A stretch of 40,645 bases of DNA from Bradyrhizobium sp. (GCF_030693485.1 NZ_JAUYAN010000114.1:1-40645); one strand, 5' to 3'; counted from the first letter of the stretch, positions 31,528 through 40,645 are shown. Translations and numbers: made by a program. The notes: generated by a model not told the origin, from the letters alone.

Positions 31528-32631
31528 ATGGAAACCCGCGCTCCCTTCGTCGTCGTCGGCGCCTTCGTCCTGGCCGCTATCGTCGCCGTATTCGGCTTCA
31601 TCTACTGGCTGCACAATTCCGGCGGGATCGGTCCGCGCACGACCTATCACGTCCAGTTCGAAGGCTCGGTGCCGGGGCTGCTGGTCGGCGCCGGCGTGCT
31701 CTTCAACGGCATCCGGGTCGGTGAGGTGACGGATCTGGCGCTCGCGCCGGATAATCCGCGCCGCGTCAATGCAACGATCTCGGTGGCCACGACGACGCCG
31801 GTGCGATCCGACACCAGGGTCGGGCTGGAATTCCAGGGCCTGACCGGCGTGCCCGTCATTGCGCTGGAAGGCGGCACCCTGCTGGCGAATACCGGTGCGG
31901 TGCCGACCCTGATTGCCGAAGCCGGCGCGGGCCAGAGCATGACCCAGGCCGCACGCGATGCCTTGCGCAAGGTGGATTCGGTGCTGACGGAAAATTCCGA
32001 ACCGCTCAAGAAGACCATTGCCAATCTGCAGACCTTCACGGATGGGCTCGCGCGCAATACCGGTAAACTCGACAGCATCATCGTGGGTCTGGAAAAGCTC
32101 ACCGGCGGCGGCGCGCCTGCGCAAAAGATCACCTATGATTTGCGTGCGCCGGAGAATCTCGGATCGGCACGCAAAACCCTCACGGGCCAGCTGGCGATCC
32201 CGGAGCCCACAGCCGTTGCGATGCTGTCGACGCAGCGCATGTTGTTCTCGCCGGCGGGGGACTATCCGGCATTTGCGGAAGTTCTCTGGGCCGACAGCAT
32301 TCCAAAGCTGCTGCAGGCCCGGTTGATCGAGAGCTTCGAGAATTACGATATTGCGCATGCCCCGTTGCATGCGTCGGATATCGGACAAGCCGACCATCAG
32401 CTCCTGATCGACGTCAGGCGCTTCCGGATCGCGGTCGATGCCGGGCCTGCGGCGGAGATCGGGTTGTCGGCGCGAATCGTCGACAAGGGCGGAAAGGTCA
32501 TCGCCTCGCGCCTGTTCGAGGCAAGTCAGAAGTTCGACAAGCTCGAGCCGGCGGCAGCTGTCGCCGCCTTCAACGATGCGTTCGGTCGAATCGCCACGGA
32601 TATGATCGCATGGACCGTGCAGGCGCTGTAG
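31528..32631 (+). CDS. MCE (MlaD-type) protein fused to an auxiliary lipoprotein-like domain
   Basis: The 367-residue protein has an N-terminal membrane helix (APFVVVGAFVLAAIVAVFGF) and one MCE domain (about 38-120: YHVQFEGSVPGLLVGAGVLF, NGIRVGEVTDL, GLEFQGLTGVPVIALEGG). A helical linker follows (about 125-185), then a C-terminal domain (about 195-367: ITYDLRAPENLGSARKTLTG, QRMLFSPAGDYPAFAEVLWA, HQLLIDVRRFRIAVDAG) resembling the ABC transport auxiliary (PqiC/YmbA-like) lipoprotein family. The lipoprotein that is separate in Pqi systems thus appears fused to the MCE subunit. It lies two bases after the ATPase and closes the operon. Confidence 0.88.
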   Translation: METRAPFVVVGAFVLAAIVAVFGFIYWLHNSGGIGPRTTYHVQFEGSVPGLLVGAGVLFNGIRVGEVTDLALAPDNPRRVNATISVATTTPVRSDTRVGLEFQGLTGVPVIALEGGTLLANTGAVPTLIAEAGAGQSMTQAARDALRKVDSVLTENSEPLKKTIANLQTFTDGLARNTGKLDSIIVGLEKLTGGGAPAQKITYDLRAPENLGSARKTLTGQLAIPEPTAVAMLSTQRMLFSPAGDYPAFAEVLWADSIPKLLQARLIESFENYDIAHAPLHASDIGQADHQLLIDVRRFRIAVDAGPAAEIGLSARIVDKGGKVIASRLFEASQKFDKLEPAAAVAAFNDAFGRIATDMIAWTVQAL

Positions 32632-32693
32632 GCACAGCAGCGGCATCCCCGATCGTTCATGCGATCGACTTTGGTCCAAGGCCACCAGGCAAA

Positions 32694-32707
32694 TTGATCT
32701 CGATCAA
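32694..32707 (+). promoter_or_regulatory. FixK box of the fixNOQP operon
   Basis: TTGATCTCGATCAA is a perfect palindrome. The centre is 63.5 bases upstream of the fixN ATG, in agreement with microaerobic activation of fixNOQP by FixK2. Confidence 0.88.
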
Positions 32708-32763
32708 ATTGGTTGCGGCGGGATCATGGTTTTTGGCTCTCGTATCCTCACGAGAGATTCCAC

Positions 32764-34413
32764 ATGAGCCAGGCCCCCAACGCGAAGACCATGACGACAG
32801 GTGAAAGCGGCTTGACGCTGGTGTTCGCCGCCGCCGCCTTTCTCTGCATGATAGGTGCGGCAAAAGCGCTCGATGCGGCCTTCGCATTCCATGCCTCCCT
32901 CAGCGCCGCTGCCAGTCTGGCGGCGGTTTTTGCCATTATGAACCGGTATTACGACCGGCCGGCGGCGCTGCCGCCGCAGGAAATCAACGGCCGGCCCAAC
33001 TATAATATGGGCCCGATCAAGTTTGCCGCCGTGGCTTCGGTGTTCTGGGGCATTGCCGGATTCACTGTCGGGCTGATCATTGCCTGCCAGCTGGCGTGGC
33101 CGGCGCTCAACTTCGACCTGCCGTGGACCAGCTTCGGCCGGCTCAGGCCGCTGCATACGTCGGCGGTGATCTTCGCGTTCGGCGGCAATGTACTGATCGC
33201 GACCTCATTCTACGTGGTGCAGAAGACCTGCCGGGCGCGTCTCGCCGGCGATCTTGCGCCGTGGTTTGTCGTGCTCGGCTATAATTTCTTCATCGTGATC
33301 GCGGGCACCGGCTATCTGCTCGGCGTCACCCAGTCGAAGGAATATGCCGAGCCGGAATGGTATGCCGATCACTGGCTGACCATCGTCTGGGTAGTTTATC
33401 TGCTGGTGTTCCTGATGACGCTGGTGAAGCGCAAGCAACCGCACATCTTCGTCGCCAACTGGTTCTATCTTGCCTTCATCGTCACCATCGCCGTACTGCA
33501 TCTCGGCAATAACCCCGCTTTGCCGGTGTCGGTGTTCGGCTCCAAGTCCTACATCGCCTGGGGCGGCGTGCAGGATGCCATGTTCCAGTGGTGGTACGGA
33601 CACAACGCGGTCGGCTTCTTCCTGACGGCCGGCTTCCTCGCCATCATGTACTACTTCATCCCGAAGCGCGCCGAGCGGCCGATTTATTCCTATCGGCTGT
33701 CCATCATCCATTTCTGGGCCCTGATCTTCCTCTATATCTGGGCCGGCCCGCATCATCTGCACTACACGGCGTTGCCGGACTGGGCCCAGACGCTGGGTAT
33801 GACCTTCTCGATCATGCTGTGGATGCCGTCATGGGGCGGCATGATCAACGGGCTGATGACGTTGTCGGGCGCTTGGGACAAGCTTCGCACCGATCCCGTG
33901 CTGCGCATGCTCGTGGTGTCCGTCGCCTTCTACGGCATGTCGACTTTCGAAGGTCCGCTGATGTCGATCAAGGTGGTGAACTCGCTCAGCCACTATACTG
34001 ACTGGACCATCGGTCACGTCCACTCCGGTGCGCTGGGCTGGGTCGGCTTCGTCTCGTTCGGCGCGCTCTACTGCCTGGTTCCCTGGCTGTGGGACCGCAA
34101 GGGGCTCTACAGCCTGAAGCTCGTCAACTGGCATTTCTGGATCGCGACGATCGGTATCGTCCTCTACATCTCCGCGATGTGGGTGTCGGGGATCCTGCAG
34201 GGACTGATGTGGCGTGCCTACAACTCGCTCGGCTTCCTCGAATACTCCTTCATCGAGAGTGTCGAGGCGATGCATCCCTTCTACATCATCCGCGCAGGAG
34301 GCGGGGCGCTGTTCCTGATCGGCGCGTTGATCATGACCTATAATCTCTGGATGACCGTGCGATCAGGCGAGGCGGAAGTGCCGTCGTCCGCCGCTCTTCA
34401 GCCAGCCGAATGA
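32764..34413 (+). CDS. fixN: cbb3-type cytochrome c oxidase subunit I, FixN (CcoN)
   Basis: The 549-residue catalytic subunit of the high-affinity cbb3 oxidase has about 12 membrane helices. Metal ligands are at the family positions: H131 ([10 protein letters not shown]) and H420 for low-spin haem b, H418 for high-spin haem, and H280 ([10 protein letters not shown]), H330 and H331 (GPHHLHY) for CuB; H418 and H420 lie in [11 protein letters not shown]. These numbers equal those of B. diazoefficiens FixN. It is the first gene of fixNOQP, behind a FixK box. The ATG at 32764 fits the family length; ribosome binding is weak (GAGAG). Confidence 0.98.
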   Translation: MSQAPNAKTMTTGESGLTLVFAAAAFLCMIGAAKALDAAFAFHASLSAAASLAAVFAIMNRYYDRPAALPPQEINGRPNYNMGPIKFAAVASVFWGIAGFTVGLIIACQLAWPALNFDLPWTSFGRLRPLHTSAVIFAFGGNVLIATSFYVVQKTCRARLAGDLAPWFVVLGYNFFIVIAGTGYLLGVTQSKEYAEPEWYADHWLTIVWVVYLLVFLMTLVKRKQPHIFVANWFYLAFIVTIAVLHLGNNPALPVSVFGSKSYIAWGGVQDAMFQWWYGHNAVGFFLTAGFLAIMYYFIPKRAERPIYSYRLSIIHFWALIFLYIWAGPHHLHYTALPDWAQTLGMTFSIMLWMPSWGGMINGLMTLSGAWDKLRTDPVLRMLVVSVAFYGMSTFEGPLMSIKVVNSLSHYTDWTIGHVHSGALGWVGFVSFGALYCLVPWLWDRKGLYSLKLVNWHFWIATIGIVLYISAMWVSGILQGLMWRAYNSLGFLEYSFIESVEAMHPFYIIRAGGGALFLIGALIMTYNLWMTVRSGEAEVPSSAALQPAE

Positions 34414-34424
34414 GGAGCGATCGA

Positions 34425-35159
34425 ATGTCTTTCTGGAAACGGCATCAAATTTTCGAAAAGAACTCGATCGTTCTGATCGCGGGTATTCTTGTGGTCATCG
34501 CCGTCGGTGGCCTCGTCGAGATAACCCCGCTGTTCTACCTGAAGAGCACGATCGAGGTGGTCGATGGCGTCAGGCCGTATACGCCCCTGGAACTGACCGG
34601 ACGCAACATCTACGTCCGCGAAGGTTGCTATCTCTGCCACTCGCAGATGATCCGGCCGCTGCGCGACGAGGTCGAGCGCTACGGACACTTCTCGCTGGCG
34701 GCCGAAAGCATGTACGACCATCCGTTCCAGTGGGGATCGAAGCGGACCGGGCCCGATCTGGCGCGGGTTGGCGCGAAGTATTCCGACGAATGGCATGTCA
34801 CCCATCTGGTCAATCCGCGCGCCATCGTTCCGCAATCGGTGATGCCCGGCTACCCGTTCCTGGCCGAGACCGAAGTTGACGTCGCGGGGATGGCGGGTCA
34901 TCTGCGGACCAGCCGTCTGGTCGGCGTGCCCTATTCGGATGACCAGATTGCCAATGCCGTTGCCGATCTGAAGGCGCAGGCCGATCCTGACAATCCCGGC
35001 GTCGACGCCTTTACAAAACGCTATCCGAAGGCGGTGGCGCGCAACTTCGACGGCAAGGCCGGGATTCCGACCGAAATGGACGCGCTCGTCGCCTACCTGC
35101 AGATGCTTGGCACGCTCGTCGACTTCAAGCTCTACAACGAAAAAGCAAATCTCCGCTGA
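34425..35159 (+). CDS. fixO: cbb3-type oxidase monohaem subunit FixO (CcoO)
   Basis: The 244-residue membrane-anchored cytochrome c has an N-terminal helix ([20 protein letters not shown]) and the haem motif CYLCH (C68, C71, H72), with a distal Met region (VMPGYPFL). It passes electrons from FixP to FixN. GAGGAG precedes the ATG; it follows fixN by 11 bases. Confidence 0.97.
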   Translation: MSFWKRHQIFEKNSIVLIAGILVVIAVGGLVEITPLFYLKSTIEVVDGVRPYTPLELTGRNIYVREGCYLCHSQMIRPLRDEVERYGHFSLAAESMYDHPFQWGSKRTGPDLARVGAKYSDEWHVTHLVNPRAIVPQSVMPGYPFLAETEVDVAGMAGHLRTSRLVGVPYSDDQIANAVADLKAQADPDNPGVDAFTKRYPKAVARNFDGKAGIPTEMDALVAYLQMLGTLVDFKLYNEKANLR

Positions 35160-35172
35160 GAAGGCCCTCACG

Positions 35173-35337
35173 ATGAAAGCAATCCTAACGGTCCAGAACA
35201 TCACCTCCGATTTCGTCACGAGCTTCTGGACGCCGATCTTCGTCGGAATATTTCTTGCCATCGTGGTCTACGCCCTTTGGCCCCGCAACCAGGCGGCCTT
35301 CGACGAGGCGGCGCGAATCCCGTTGCGGGAGGAATGA
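35173..35337 (+). CDS. fixQ: cbb3-type oxidase small subunit FixQ (CcoQ)
   Basis: The 54-residue protein has one membrane helix (FWTPIFVGIFLAIVVYALWP) and a short charged tail, the usual size and form of CcoQ. It stabilises FixP within the complex. It starts 13 bases after fixO; AAGGCC seven to eight bases upstream of the ATG may be the binding site. Confidence 0.95.
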   Translation: MKAILTVQNITSDFVTSFWTPIFVGIFLAIVVYALWPRNQAAFDEAARIPLREE

Positions 35338-35343
35338 GGAATC

Positions 35344-36216
35344 ATGGCTGAACACAACGATATCGATCAGGTCACCGGTACCTCGACCACGGGCCATCAG
35401 TGGGACGGCATCAAGGAACTGAACACGCCGCTGCCGCGCTGGTGGGTAATCACGTTCTACATCACCATCGTCTGGGCGTTCGGGTACTGGATGGTGTATC
35501 CGGCATGGCCGCTGCTGACGAGCCACACCACGGGCCTTTTCGGATACTCGACCCGCGCCGACGTCGCTGTTGAACTCGCCAACCTGGAAAAGATACGCGG
35601 CGACAAAATGGTGAAGCTCGGGGCCGCGCCGCTGGCGGAAATCGTGAAGGATCCGGCGCTGCTGGCGCTGGCGCGCGCCAGCGGCAAGACCGTGTTCGGT
35701 GACAATTGCGCACCCTGCCATGGCAGCGGCGGCGCCGGCGCCAAGGGATACCCCAATTTGAACGATGATGAATGGCTGTGGGGCGGTTCGCTCGACCAGA
35801 TCCTGAAAACGATCCAGTTCGGCATTCGTTCGGGGCATGCGAAAAGCCACGAAAGCGCCATGCTCGCCTTCGGCAAGGAGGGCGTGTTGAAGAAGGATCA
35901 GGTCGTCACCGTCGCCAATTACGTCCGCTCGCTTGCAGGCCTCCCAACCGCCAAGGGATACAACGCGGCTGAAGGCGGCAAGATCTTCGCCGAGAACTGC
36001 GCCGCCTGTCATGGCGACGTCGGCAAGGGCAACCAGGAACTCGGCGCGCCCGACCTCACCGACAAGATCTGGCTGTACGGTTCCGACGAAGCCATGCTGA
36101 TCGAAACCATTGCCAATGGCCGGGCCGGCGTCATGCCAGCCTGGGTGGAGCGTCTCGACCCCTCCACCGTGAAGGCTCTGGCGGTCTACGTCCACTCGCT
36201 CGGCGGAGGAAAGTAA
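35344..36216 (+). CDS. fixP: cbb3-type oxidase dihaem subunit FixP (CcoP)
   Basis: The 290-residue protein has an N-terminal membrane helix (WWVITFYITIVWAFGYWMVY) and two cytochrome c domains with haem sites CAPCH (C122, C125, H126) and CAACH (C219, C222, H223). It receives electrons from the bc1 complex or cytochrome c. GAGGAA lies before the ATG; it follows fixQ by six bases and ends the operon. Confidence 0.97.
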   Translation: MAEHNDIDQVTGTSTTGHQWDGIKELNTPLPRWWVITFYITIVWAFGYWMVYPAWPLLTSHTTGLFGYSTRADVAVELANLEKIRGDKMVKLGAAPLAEIVKDPALLALARASGKTVFGDNCAPCHGSGGAGAKGYPNLNDDEWLWGGSLDQILKTIQFGIRSGHAKSHESAMLAFGKEGVLKKDQVVTVANYVRSLAGLPTAKGYNAAEGGKIFAENCAACHGDVGKGNQELGAPDLTDKIWLYGSDEAMLIETIANGRAGVMPAWVERLDPSTVKALAVYVHSLGGGK

Positions 36217-36246
36217 CCGGGACAGCGGAGGCAGTCTGGCGCTTGT

Positions 36247-36260
36247 TTGAGGTGGATCAA
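36247..36260 (+). promoter_or_regulatory. FixK box of the fixGHIS operon
   Basis: TTGAGGTGGATCAA is a full TTGA-N6-TCAA match, centred 63.5 bases before the fixG ATG, the same as for fixN. It shows that fixGHIS has its own FixK2-dependent promoter. Confidence 0.85.
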
Positions 36261-36316
36261 CCGCCTCTCCCGGGTTGAGCCTAGGTTCGCTTGTGAATGC
36301 GAGATCACTCCCTCCA

Positions 36317-37777
36317 ATGAACAAGTCCGCACCGATCGAGCTGCAGAACGACGACGATGGGCCGCTGTATGTGGCCCAGAAAAAAGTCTATCCGCAGAGC
36401 GTCAAGGGTACCTTCCGCCGAATCAAATGGGGCCTGATGGCATTCTGCCTTGGGGTCTATTATCTGCTGCCGTTCGTGCGCTGGAACCGCGGACTGGGCG
36501 CCCCGGACCAGGCGGTGCTGGTCGATCTGCCCAACAGCCGCTTCTATTTCTTCTTCATCGAGCTATGGCCGCAGGAAGTCTACTATTTCACCGGGCTGTT
36601 GATCGTCGCCGCCCTGACGTTGTTCCTGATGAATTCGGTCGGCGGCCGCATCTGGTGCGGCTATCTCTGCCCGCAGACCGTGTGGACGGATCTGTTCTAC
36701 GCCGTCGAGCGCTGGGTCGAGGGCGATCGCCGCGAGCGCATGCGCAAGGAAGCCGCGCGCGGCACCATGAAGCTGCAACGCTTTGCCGAGATCACGCTGA
36801 AGCACTCGATCTGGCTGATGATCGCCTGGTGGACCGGCGGCGCCTGGGTGCTCTATTTCAACGACGCGCCGACGCTGGTGATGCAGCTCGTCACTTTCCA
36901 GGCGCCGATGCTGGCCTATATCTGGATAGCGATCCTGACCGCGACGACCTATGTGCTGGCCGGGTTCATGCGCGAGCAGGTCTGCGTCTACATGTGCCCG
37001 TGGCCGCGGATCCAGGCCGCGCTGACCGATGAATGGGCGCTCAACGTCACCTATAAATATGACCGCGGCGAGAAACGCACCTCGCTGAAGAAGGCGAACG
37101 AATTGCGGGCGGCGGGCGAAACCGCCGGCGACTGCATCGACTGCTTCCAGTGCGTCGCGGTCTGCCCGACCGGTATCGACATCCGCGACGGTTCGCAGCT
37201 CGACTGCATCCAGTGCGGCCTCTGCATCGACGCCTGCGATACCGTGATGACGAAGATCGGCCGGGAAACCCGCCTGATCGGCTACGACAACGACGTCAAC
37301 ATCCATCGCCGCCAGGCCGGCAAGCCGCCGATCTACCGCATCGTGCGCCCCCGCACCGTCGTCTACTCTACGCTGATCGCTGGAGTCGGCGCGATCATGC
37401 TTTATGCGCTGATGACACGGTCGCTGCTCGATATCAACGTGTTGCACGACCGCAATCCGGTCGCGGTGAGACTTAGCGACGGATCGATCCGCAACGCCTA
37501 TACGGTGCGCCTCCTGAACAAGCGCGGCTTCGACCGGGTCATCGCCATCGATATCGACGGCCCGGTCAACGCCACGATCCATGTCATTGGCGCCGATTCT
37601 GTAACGCCGGACCGTCCCATGATCGTGCTCGGACGGGATCAGACCACGGAGCTGAGAGTTCTGGTCACCGCGCCCGCCGAGAACAATCGCGAGAAATCCA
37701 TACCGGTGCGATTCCGGGTCACCGATATCGGGCTCGGCGAGGTTACGTCGGCGACCGACAACTTCGTTTCACCATGA
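36317..37777 (+). CDS. fixG: cbb3 oxidase assembly protein FixG (CcoG/RdxA)
   Basis: The 486-residue inner-membrane protein has several helices (FFIELWPQEVYYFTGLLIVA, SIWLMIAWWTGGAWVLYF and a later one near 365). It carries two ferredoxin-type cysteine sets: C273, C276, C279 and C283 (CIDCFQCVAVCP), and C297, C300, C303 and C307 (CIQCGLCIDAC). A periplasmic IgG-like C-terminal domain follows (about 390-486). It is thought to reduce Cu(II) for cbb3 oxidase assembly. The ATG has a weak ribosome binding site; the choice is supported by the FixK-box spacing and the usual N-terminus. It overlaps or abuts fixH. Confidence 0.96.
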   Translation: MNKSAPIELQNDDDGPLYVAQKKVYPQSVKGTFRRIKWGLMAFCLGVYYLLPFVRWNRGLGAPDQAVLVDLPNSRFYFFFIELWPQEVYYFTGLLIVAALTLFLMNSVGGRIWCGYLCPQTVWTDLFYAVERWVEGDRRERMRKEAARGTMKLQRFAEITLKHSIWLMIAWWTGGAWVLYFNDAPTLVMQLVTFQAPMLAYIWIAILTATTYVLAGFMREQVCVYMCPWPRIQAALTDEWALNVTYKYDRGEKRTSLKKANELRAAGETAGDCIDCFQCVAVCPTGIDIRDGSQLDCIQCGLCIDACDTVMTKIGRETRLIGYDNDVNIHRRQAGKPPIYRIVRPRTVVYSTLIAGVGAIMLYALMTRSLLDINVLHDRNPVAVRLSDGSIRNAYTVRLLNKRGFDRVIAIDIDGPVNATIHVIGADSVTPDRPMIVLGRDQTTELRVLVTAPAENNREKSIPVRFRVTDIGLGEVTSATDNFVSP

Positions 37778-37794
37778 GCGCCCAGGAGTCTCGC

Positions 37795-38295
37795 ATGAGC
37801 AGATTGCCCGTTTCTCCAAAGCCGCTGACCGGAGGCAAGGTTCTTGCAATGCTGATCGCCTTCTTCGGCGTCGTGATCGGGGTCAACATGATCATGATGA
37901 AGCTTGCGATCCAGACCATGCCCGGCACCGAGGTCGACAGCGCCTATACCGCAAGCCTCGCTTACGAGAAGGAGATCGTCAACGCCCAGGACCAGAACGC
38001 GCGAAACTGGAAGGTCGACGCCCAAATCGAGCGCGGCGCGGATGGCGGCGCGATGCTGCGGGTCGAGGCCAGGGACAATAGCGGCAAGCCGATATCGGGC
38101 CTGAAGTTTCAGGGCCGTTTCGAGCGTCCGACCGACCGGCGCGCCGATCAGCCGGTAGCGCTGGCGGAGATGGGGATCGGCATCTATCGCGGCAACGCGC
38201 CGCTGATCGCCGCCGGGCAATGGGACCTGGTGATCGAGGGCGTCGCGGCGGGAAAGCGGATGTTCCTGTCGAAGAACCGCGTGGTGCTTAACTAG
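37795..38295 (+). CDS. fixH: cbb3 oxidase biogenesis protein FixH
   Basis: The protein of about 166 residues has one N-terminal membrane helix (GKVLAMLIAFFGVVIGVNMI) and a periplasmic domain with SAYTASLAYEKEIVNAQDQN, ending MFLSKNRVVLN, typical of FixH. It works with FixI in copper delivery. Start 37795 has GGAG six bases upstream; a start at 37774 would overlap the fixG stop (ATGA) and add seven residues. Thirteen bases separate its stop from the fixI ATG. Confidence 0.94.
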   Translation: MSRLPVSPKPLTGGKVLAMLIAFFGVVIGVNMIMMKLAIQTMPGTEVDSAYTASLAYEKEIVNAQDQNARNWKVDAQIERGADGGAMLRVEARDNSGKPISGLKFQGRFERPTDRRADQPVALAEMGIGIYRGNAPLIAAGQWDLVIEGVAAGKRMFLSKNRVVLN

Positions 38296-38308
38296 GAAAG
38301 GCGACGTG

Positions 38309-40501
38309 ATGCAGGCGACACGGGATTTTTCACATTACGTCAAGGACGCGGGCGCGGGCCTCTCGCATATCGATCTGGCGGTCGAGGGCGTCAGTTGCGC
38401 CGGCTGCATGTCGAAGATCGAGCGCGGCCTTTCGGCGCTACCCGACGTGACGCTGGCGCGCGTCAATCTGACCGACCGCCGTATAGCGCTGGAATGGAAG
38501 CAGGGCGCGCTCGATCCCGCTCGCTTTATCGACCGGCTGGCCGAGCTCGGATACAAGGCCTATCCGTTCGAAACCGCCGGCGCGGAAGCCGTCGAGGCCG
38601 AGCAATCGCGTTTTCTGCTGCGCTGTCTCGGTGTCGCGGCGTTCGCCACCATGAACGTGATGATGCTGTCGATCCCGGTGTGGTCCGGCAATGTCAGCGA
38701 CATGATCCCAGAACAGCGCGATTTCTTTCACTGGCTGTCGGCGCTGATCGCGCTGCCGGCCGCGGCCTATGCCGGTCAGCCGTTCTTCCGCTCGGCCTGG
38801 AACGCGCTGAGCACGCGCAACGTCAACATGGATGTGCCGATCTCGGTCGGCGTCATCCTCGCGCTCGGCATGTCGGTGGTGGAAACCATCAACCACGCCG
38901 AACATGCCTATTTCGACGCGGCCATCATGCTGCTGACCTTCCTGCTGGTCGGTCGCTTTCTCGACCAGAGCATGCGGCGGCGAACCCGTGCGGTGGCGGG
39001 GAACCTGGCGGCGTTGAAGGCGGAGACCGCGACCAAGTTCGTCGGTCCCGATGAGATTTCGGAAGTGCCGGTGGCGGCGATCGATCCCGGCGATATCGTG
39101 CTGCTGCGGCCGGGCGAGCGTTGCGCGGTCGATGGCACCGTGATCGAAGGGCGATCCGAGATCGACCAGAGCCTGATCACCGGTGAAACCCGCCACGTCG
39201 TGGCCGAGCAGGGCACCGCGGTCTATGCCGGCTCGCTCAACATGACCGGCACGTTGCGGGTTCGCGTCTCCGCTGCGTCCGAAGGCACGCTGCTGGCGGA
39301 AATCACCCGGCTGCTCGACAACGCACTGCAGGCCCGCTCGCGCTATGTGCGCCTCGCCGACCGGGCATCCCGGCTGTATGCGCCGGTGGTGCATGCCACT
39401 GCGCTGCTGACGATCCTCGGCTGGGTGCTGTTCGGCGCGAGCTGGCACGATGCCATCGTCACCGGTGTGGCGGTTCTCATCATCACCTGTCCCTGCGCGC
39501 TCGGCCTTGCCATTCCGACGGTGCAGACGGTGGCGTCCGGCGCGATGTTTCGAGCCGGCGTGCTGCTCAATTCCGGCGATTCGATCGAACGGCTGGCCGA
39601 GGTCGACCATATCATCTTCGACAAGACGGGAACGCTGACGCTGCCCGAACTCGAAGTCGTCAACGCCGCGGGTATTCCCGAGGATGTGTTCAGGCTCGCC
39701 GGCCAGCTGGCGCTGGCCAGCCATCATCCGGTCGCCGCCGCGGTGGCGCGGGCTTCCAATGCGAAGGCGCCGCTGGCCGGCGCCGTCGAAGAGCCGGGGC
39801 AGGGCGTGCGCGCCACCCTGGGCGAAAGAGAATTGCGGCTTGGAAGGCCGTCGTTCTGCGCCGCCGAGCAATTAGCCAGCGACAGCCGGGATCTCGATCC
39901 GGAAGCCTCCATCGTTGCCTTCAGCGACGGCGAAAAAAGTTACGTTTTCTGCGTCCGGCAGGGATTGCGTCCGGATGCACAGGCGATGATATCGGCGCTG
40001 CAGCTTCGCAACATCAAGGTCGAAATTCTGTCGGGCGACCGCGAGCCCGCGGTGCGCGCCGCGGCGCGTGCGCTTGGCATCAACGACTGGCAGGCGGGCG
40101 TCACGCCGGCCGACAAGATCGCGCGGATCGAGCAATTGAAATCCCGGGGCCTCAAGGTGATGATGGTCGGCGATGGCCTGAACGACGCGCCGTCACTGGC
40201 GGCGGCGCATGTCTCTATGTCGCCGATCAGCGCCGCGCATCTCAGCCAGGCGACCGCCGACCTGGTGTTCCTCGGCAAGCCACTGGCCCCGGTGGTCGCG
40301 GCGATCGATTTCTCCCGCAAGGCGCTGCTGTTGATGCGGCAGAACCTCTGGCTCGCGATCGGCTACAACTTTCTGGCGGTCCCGATTGCGATCAGCGGAG
40401 TGGTGACGCCGCTGATCGCCGCCGCGGCGATGTCGGGCTCCTCGATCCTGGTCATGCTCAATGCGCTGCGCGCCCGCCGCGTCGCCGACAGGAGATCCTG
40501 A
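38309..40501 (+). CDS. fixI: copper-transporting P-type ATPase FixI (CcoI)
   Basis: The 730-residue P1B-type ATPase has an N-terminal heavy-metal-binding domain with CAGC (C30, C33), the membrane metal site CPC (C394-P-C396), the phosphorylation motif DKTGTLT (D438), an HP pair in SHHPVAAAVA, and the hinge GDGLNDAPS. It exports copper for cbb3 oxidase assembly. Its stop overlaps the fixS ATG by one base, showing one operon. Confidence 0.97.
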   Translation: MQATRDFSHYVKDAGAGLSHIDLAVEGVSCAGCMSKIERGLSALPDVTLARVNLTDRRIALEWKQGALDPARFIDRLAELGYKAYPFETAGAEAVEAEQSRFLLRCLGVAAFATMNVMMLSIPVWSGNVSDMIPEQRDFFHWLSALIALPAAAYAGQPFFRSAWNALSTRNVNMDVPISVGVILALGMSVVETINHAEHAYFDAAIMLLTFLLVGRFLDQSMRRRTRAVAGNLAALKAETATKFVGPDEISEVPVAAIDPGDIVLLRPGERCAVDGTVIEGRSEIDQSLITGETRHVVAEQGTAVYAGSLNMTGTLRVRVSAASEGTLLAEITRLLDNALQARSRYVRLADRASRLYAPVVHATALLTILGWVLFGASWHDAIVTGVAVLIITCPCALGLAIPTVQTVASGAMFRAGVLLNSGDSIERLAEVDHIIFDKTGTLTLPELEVVNAAGIPEDVFRLAGQLALASHHPVAAAVARASNAKAPLAGAVEEPGQGVRATLGERELRLGRPSFCAAEQLASDSRDLDPEASIVAFSDGEKSYVFCVRQGLRPDAQAMISALQLRNIKVEILSGDREPAVRAAARALGINDWQAGVTPADKIARIEQLKSRGLKVMMVGDGLNDAPSLAAAHVSMSPISAAHLSQATADLVFLGKPLAPVVAAIDFSRKALLLMRQNLWLAIGYNFLAVPIAISGVVTPLIAAAAMSGSSILVMLNALRARRVADRRS

Positions 40502-40645
40502 TGGAGGTGCTCGTCTATCTCGTGCCGCTGGCGCTGGGGCTCGGGCTGGTCGGCCTGGTCGGATTTCTCTGGTCGCTGAAGAGCGGCCAGTATGACGACC
40601 TCGAGGGCGCGGCCTGGCGCGCTATCGCCGATGACGAGCCGGCGC
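40501..40645 (+). CDS. fixS: cbb3 oxidase maturation protein FixS (CcoS), cut by the window edge
   Basis: The first 48 codons are present: one membrane helix (LVYLVPLALGLGLVGLVGFL) followed by WSLKSGQYDDLEGAAWRAI, the conserved CcoS segment. The start ATG overlaps the fixI TGA by one base. The 3' end lies outside the window. FixS is needed for cofactor insertion into the oxidase. Confidence 0.95.
   Translation, partial: MEVLVYLVPLALGLGLVGLVGFLWSLKSGQYDDLEGAAWRAIADDEPA

Noticed and set aside
1..40645. CRISPR array, tRNA, rRNA or insertion sequence
   Set aside because: No regularly spaced repeats, no cloverleaf or rRNA sequence and no transposase motif were found on reading both strands.

Overview
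The window is high-GC alphaproteobacterial DNA, almost certainly from Bradyrhizobium or a close relative (Rhodopseudomonas/Bradyrhizobiaceae). The main reason is the right half: fixK2, a single-domain response regulator, fixJ and fixL on the minus strand, followed by fixNOQP and fixGHIS on the plus strand. This is the order I remember from Bradyrhizobium diazoefficiens. The haem and copper ligands of FixN fall at exactly the residue numbers known there (H131, H280, H330, H331, H418, H420). With a GTG start, the haem pocket of FixL does too (H200, R206, H214, R220).

Left half (1 to about 19.5 kb): an accessory and catabolic region. It starts with a sparse stretch holding a true formylglycine-generating enzyme (both active-site cysteines present) behind a perfect palindrome, then three very small minus-strand genes. 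Next come a tartrate/D-malate dehydrogenase with a Bug-type solute-binding protein and a divergent LysR regulator, an SDR dehydrogenase, and a ferric-type ABC importer in the order permease, binding protein, ATPase. They are followed by a second Bug protein with an IclR regulator, an acyl-CoA dehydrogenase, a Baeyer-Villiger-type flavin monooxygenase and a metallo-beta-lactamase-fold alkylsulfatase. Three palindromic intergenic repeats lie between these genes.

Middle (18.4 to 22 kb): a GT4 glycosyltransferase and a glycogen-debranching-type enzyme diverge from a 270-base region. That region carries a near-palindromic motif that reads as a general-stress (EcfG-like) promoter on both strands.

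Right half (22 to 40.6 kb): the low-oxygen regulatory and respiratory block. FixL (haem oxygen sensor kinase) and FixJ activate fixK2; a FixJ-type box (GTACGTAG) lies just upstream of fixK2. Seven FixK-type boxes (TTGA-N6-TCAA, one with a single mismatch) are visible. They precede the response regulator, a universal stress protein with a CBS protein, a CBS-BON protein, a phasin-like protein, a YqjD/YqjE-like membrane pair (divergent from an Mla-type lipid transport operon), fixNOQP and fixGHIS. In six of the seven cases the box centre lies 63.5 to 65.5 bases from the chosen start codon, which supports both the boxes and the starts. The window ends inside fixS.

All functional statements come from motif reading and remembered family knowledge; no search was run.
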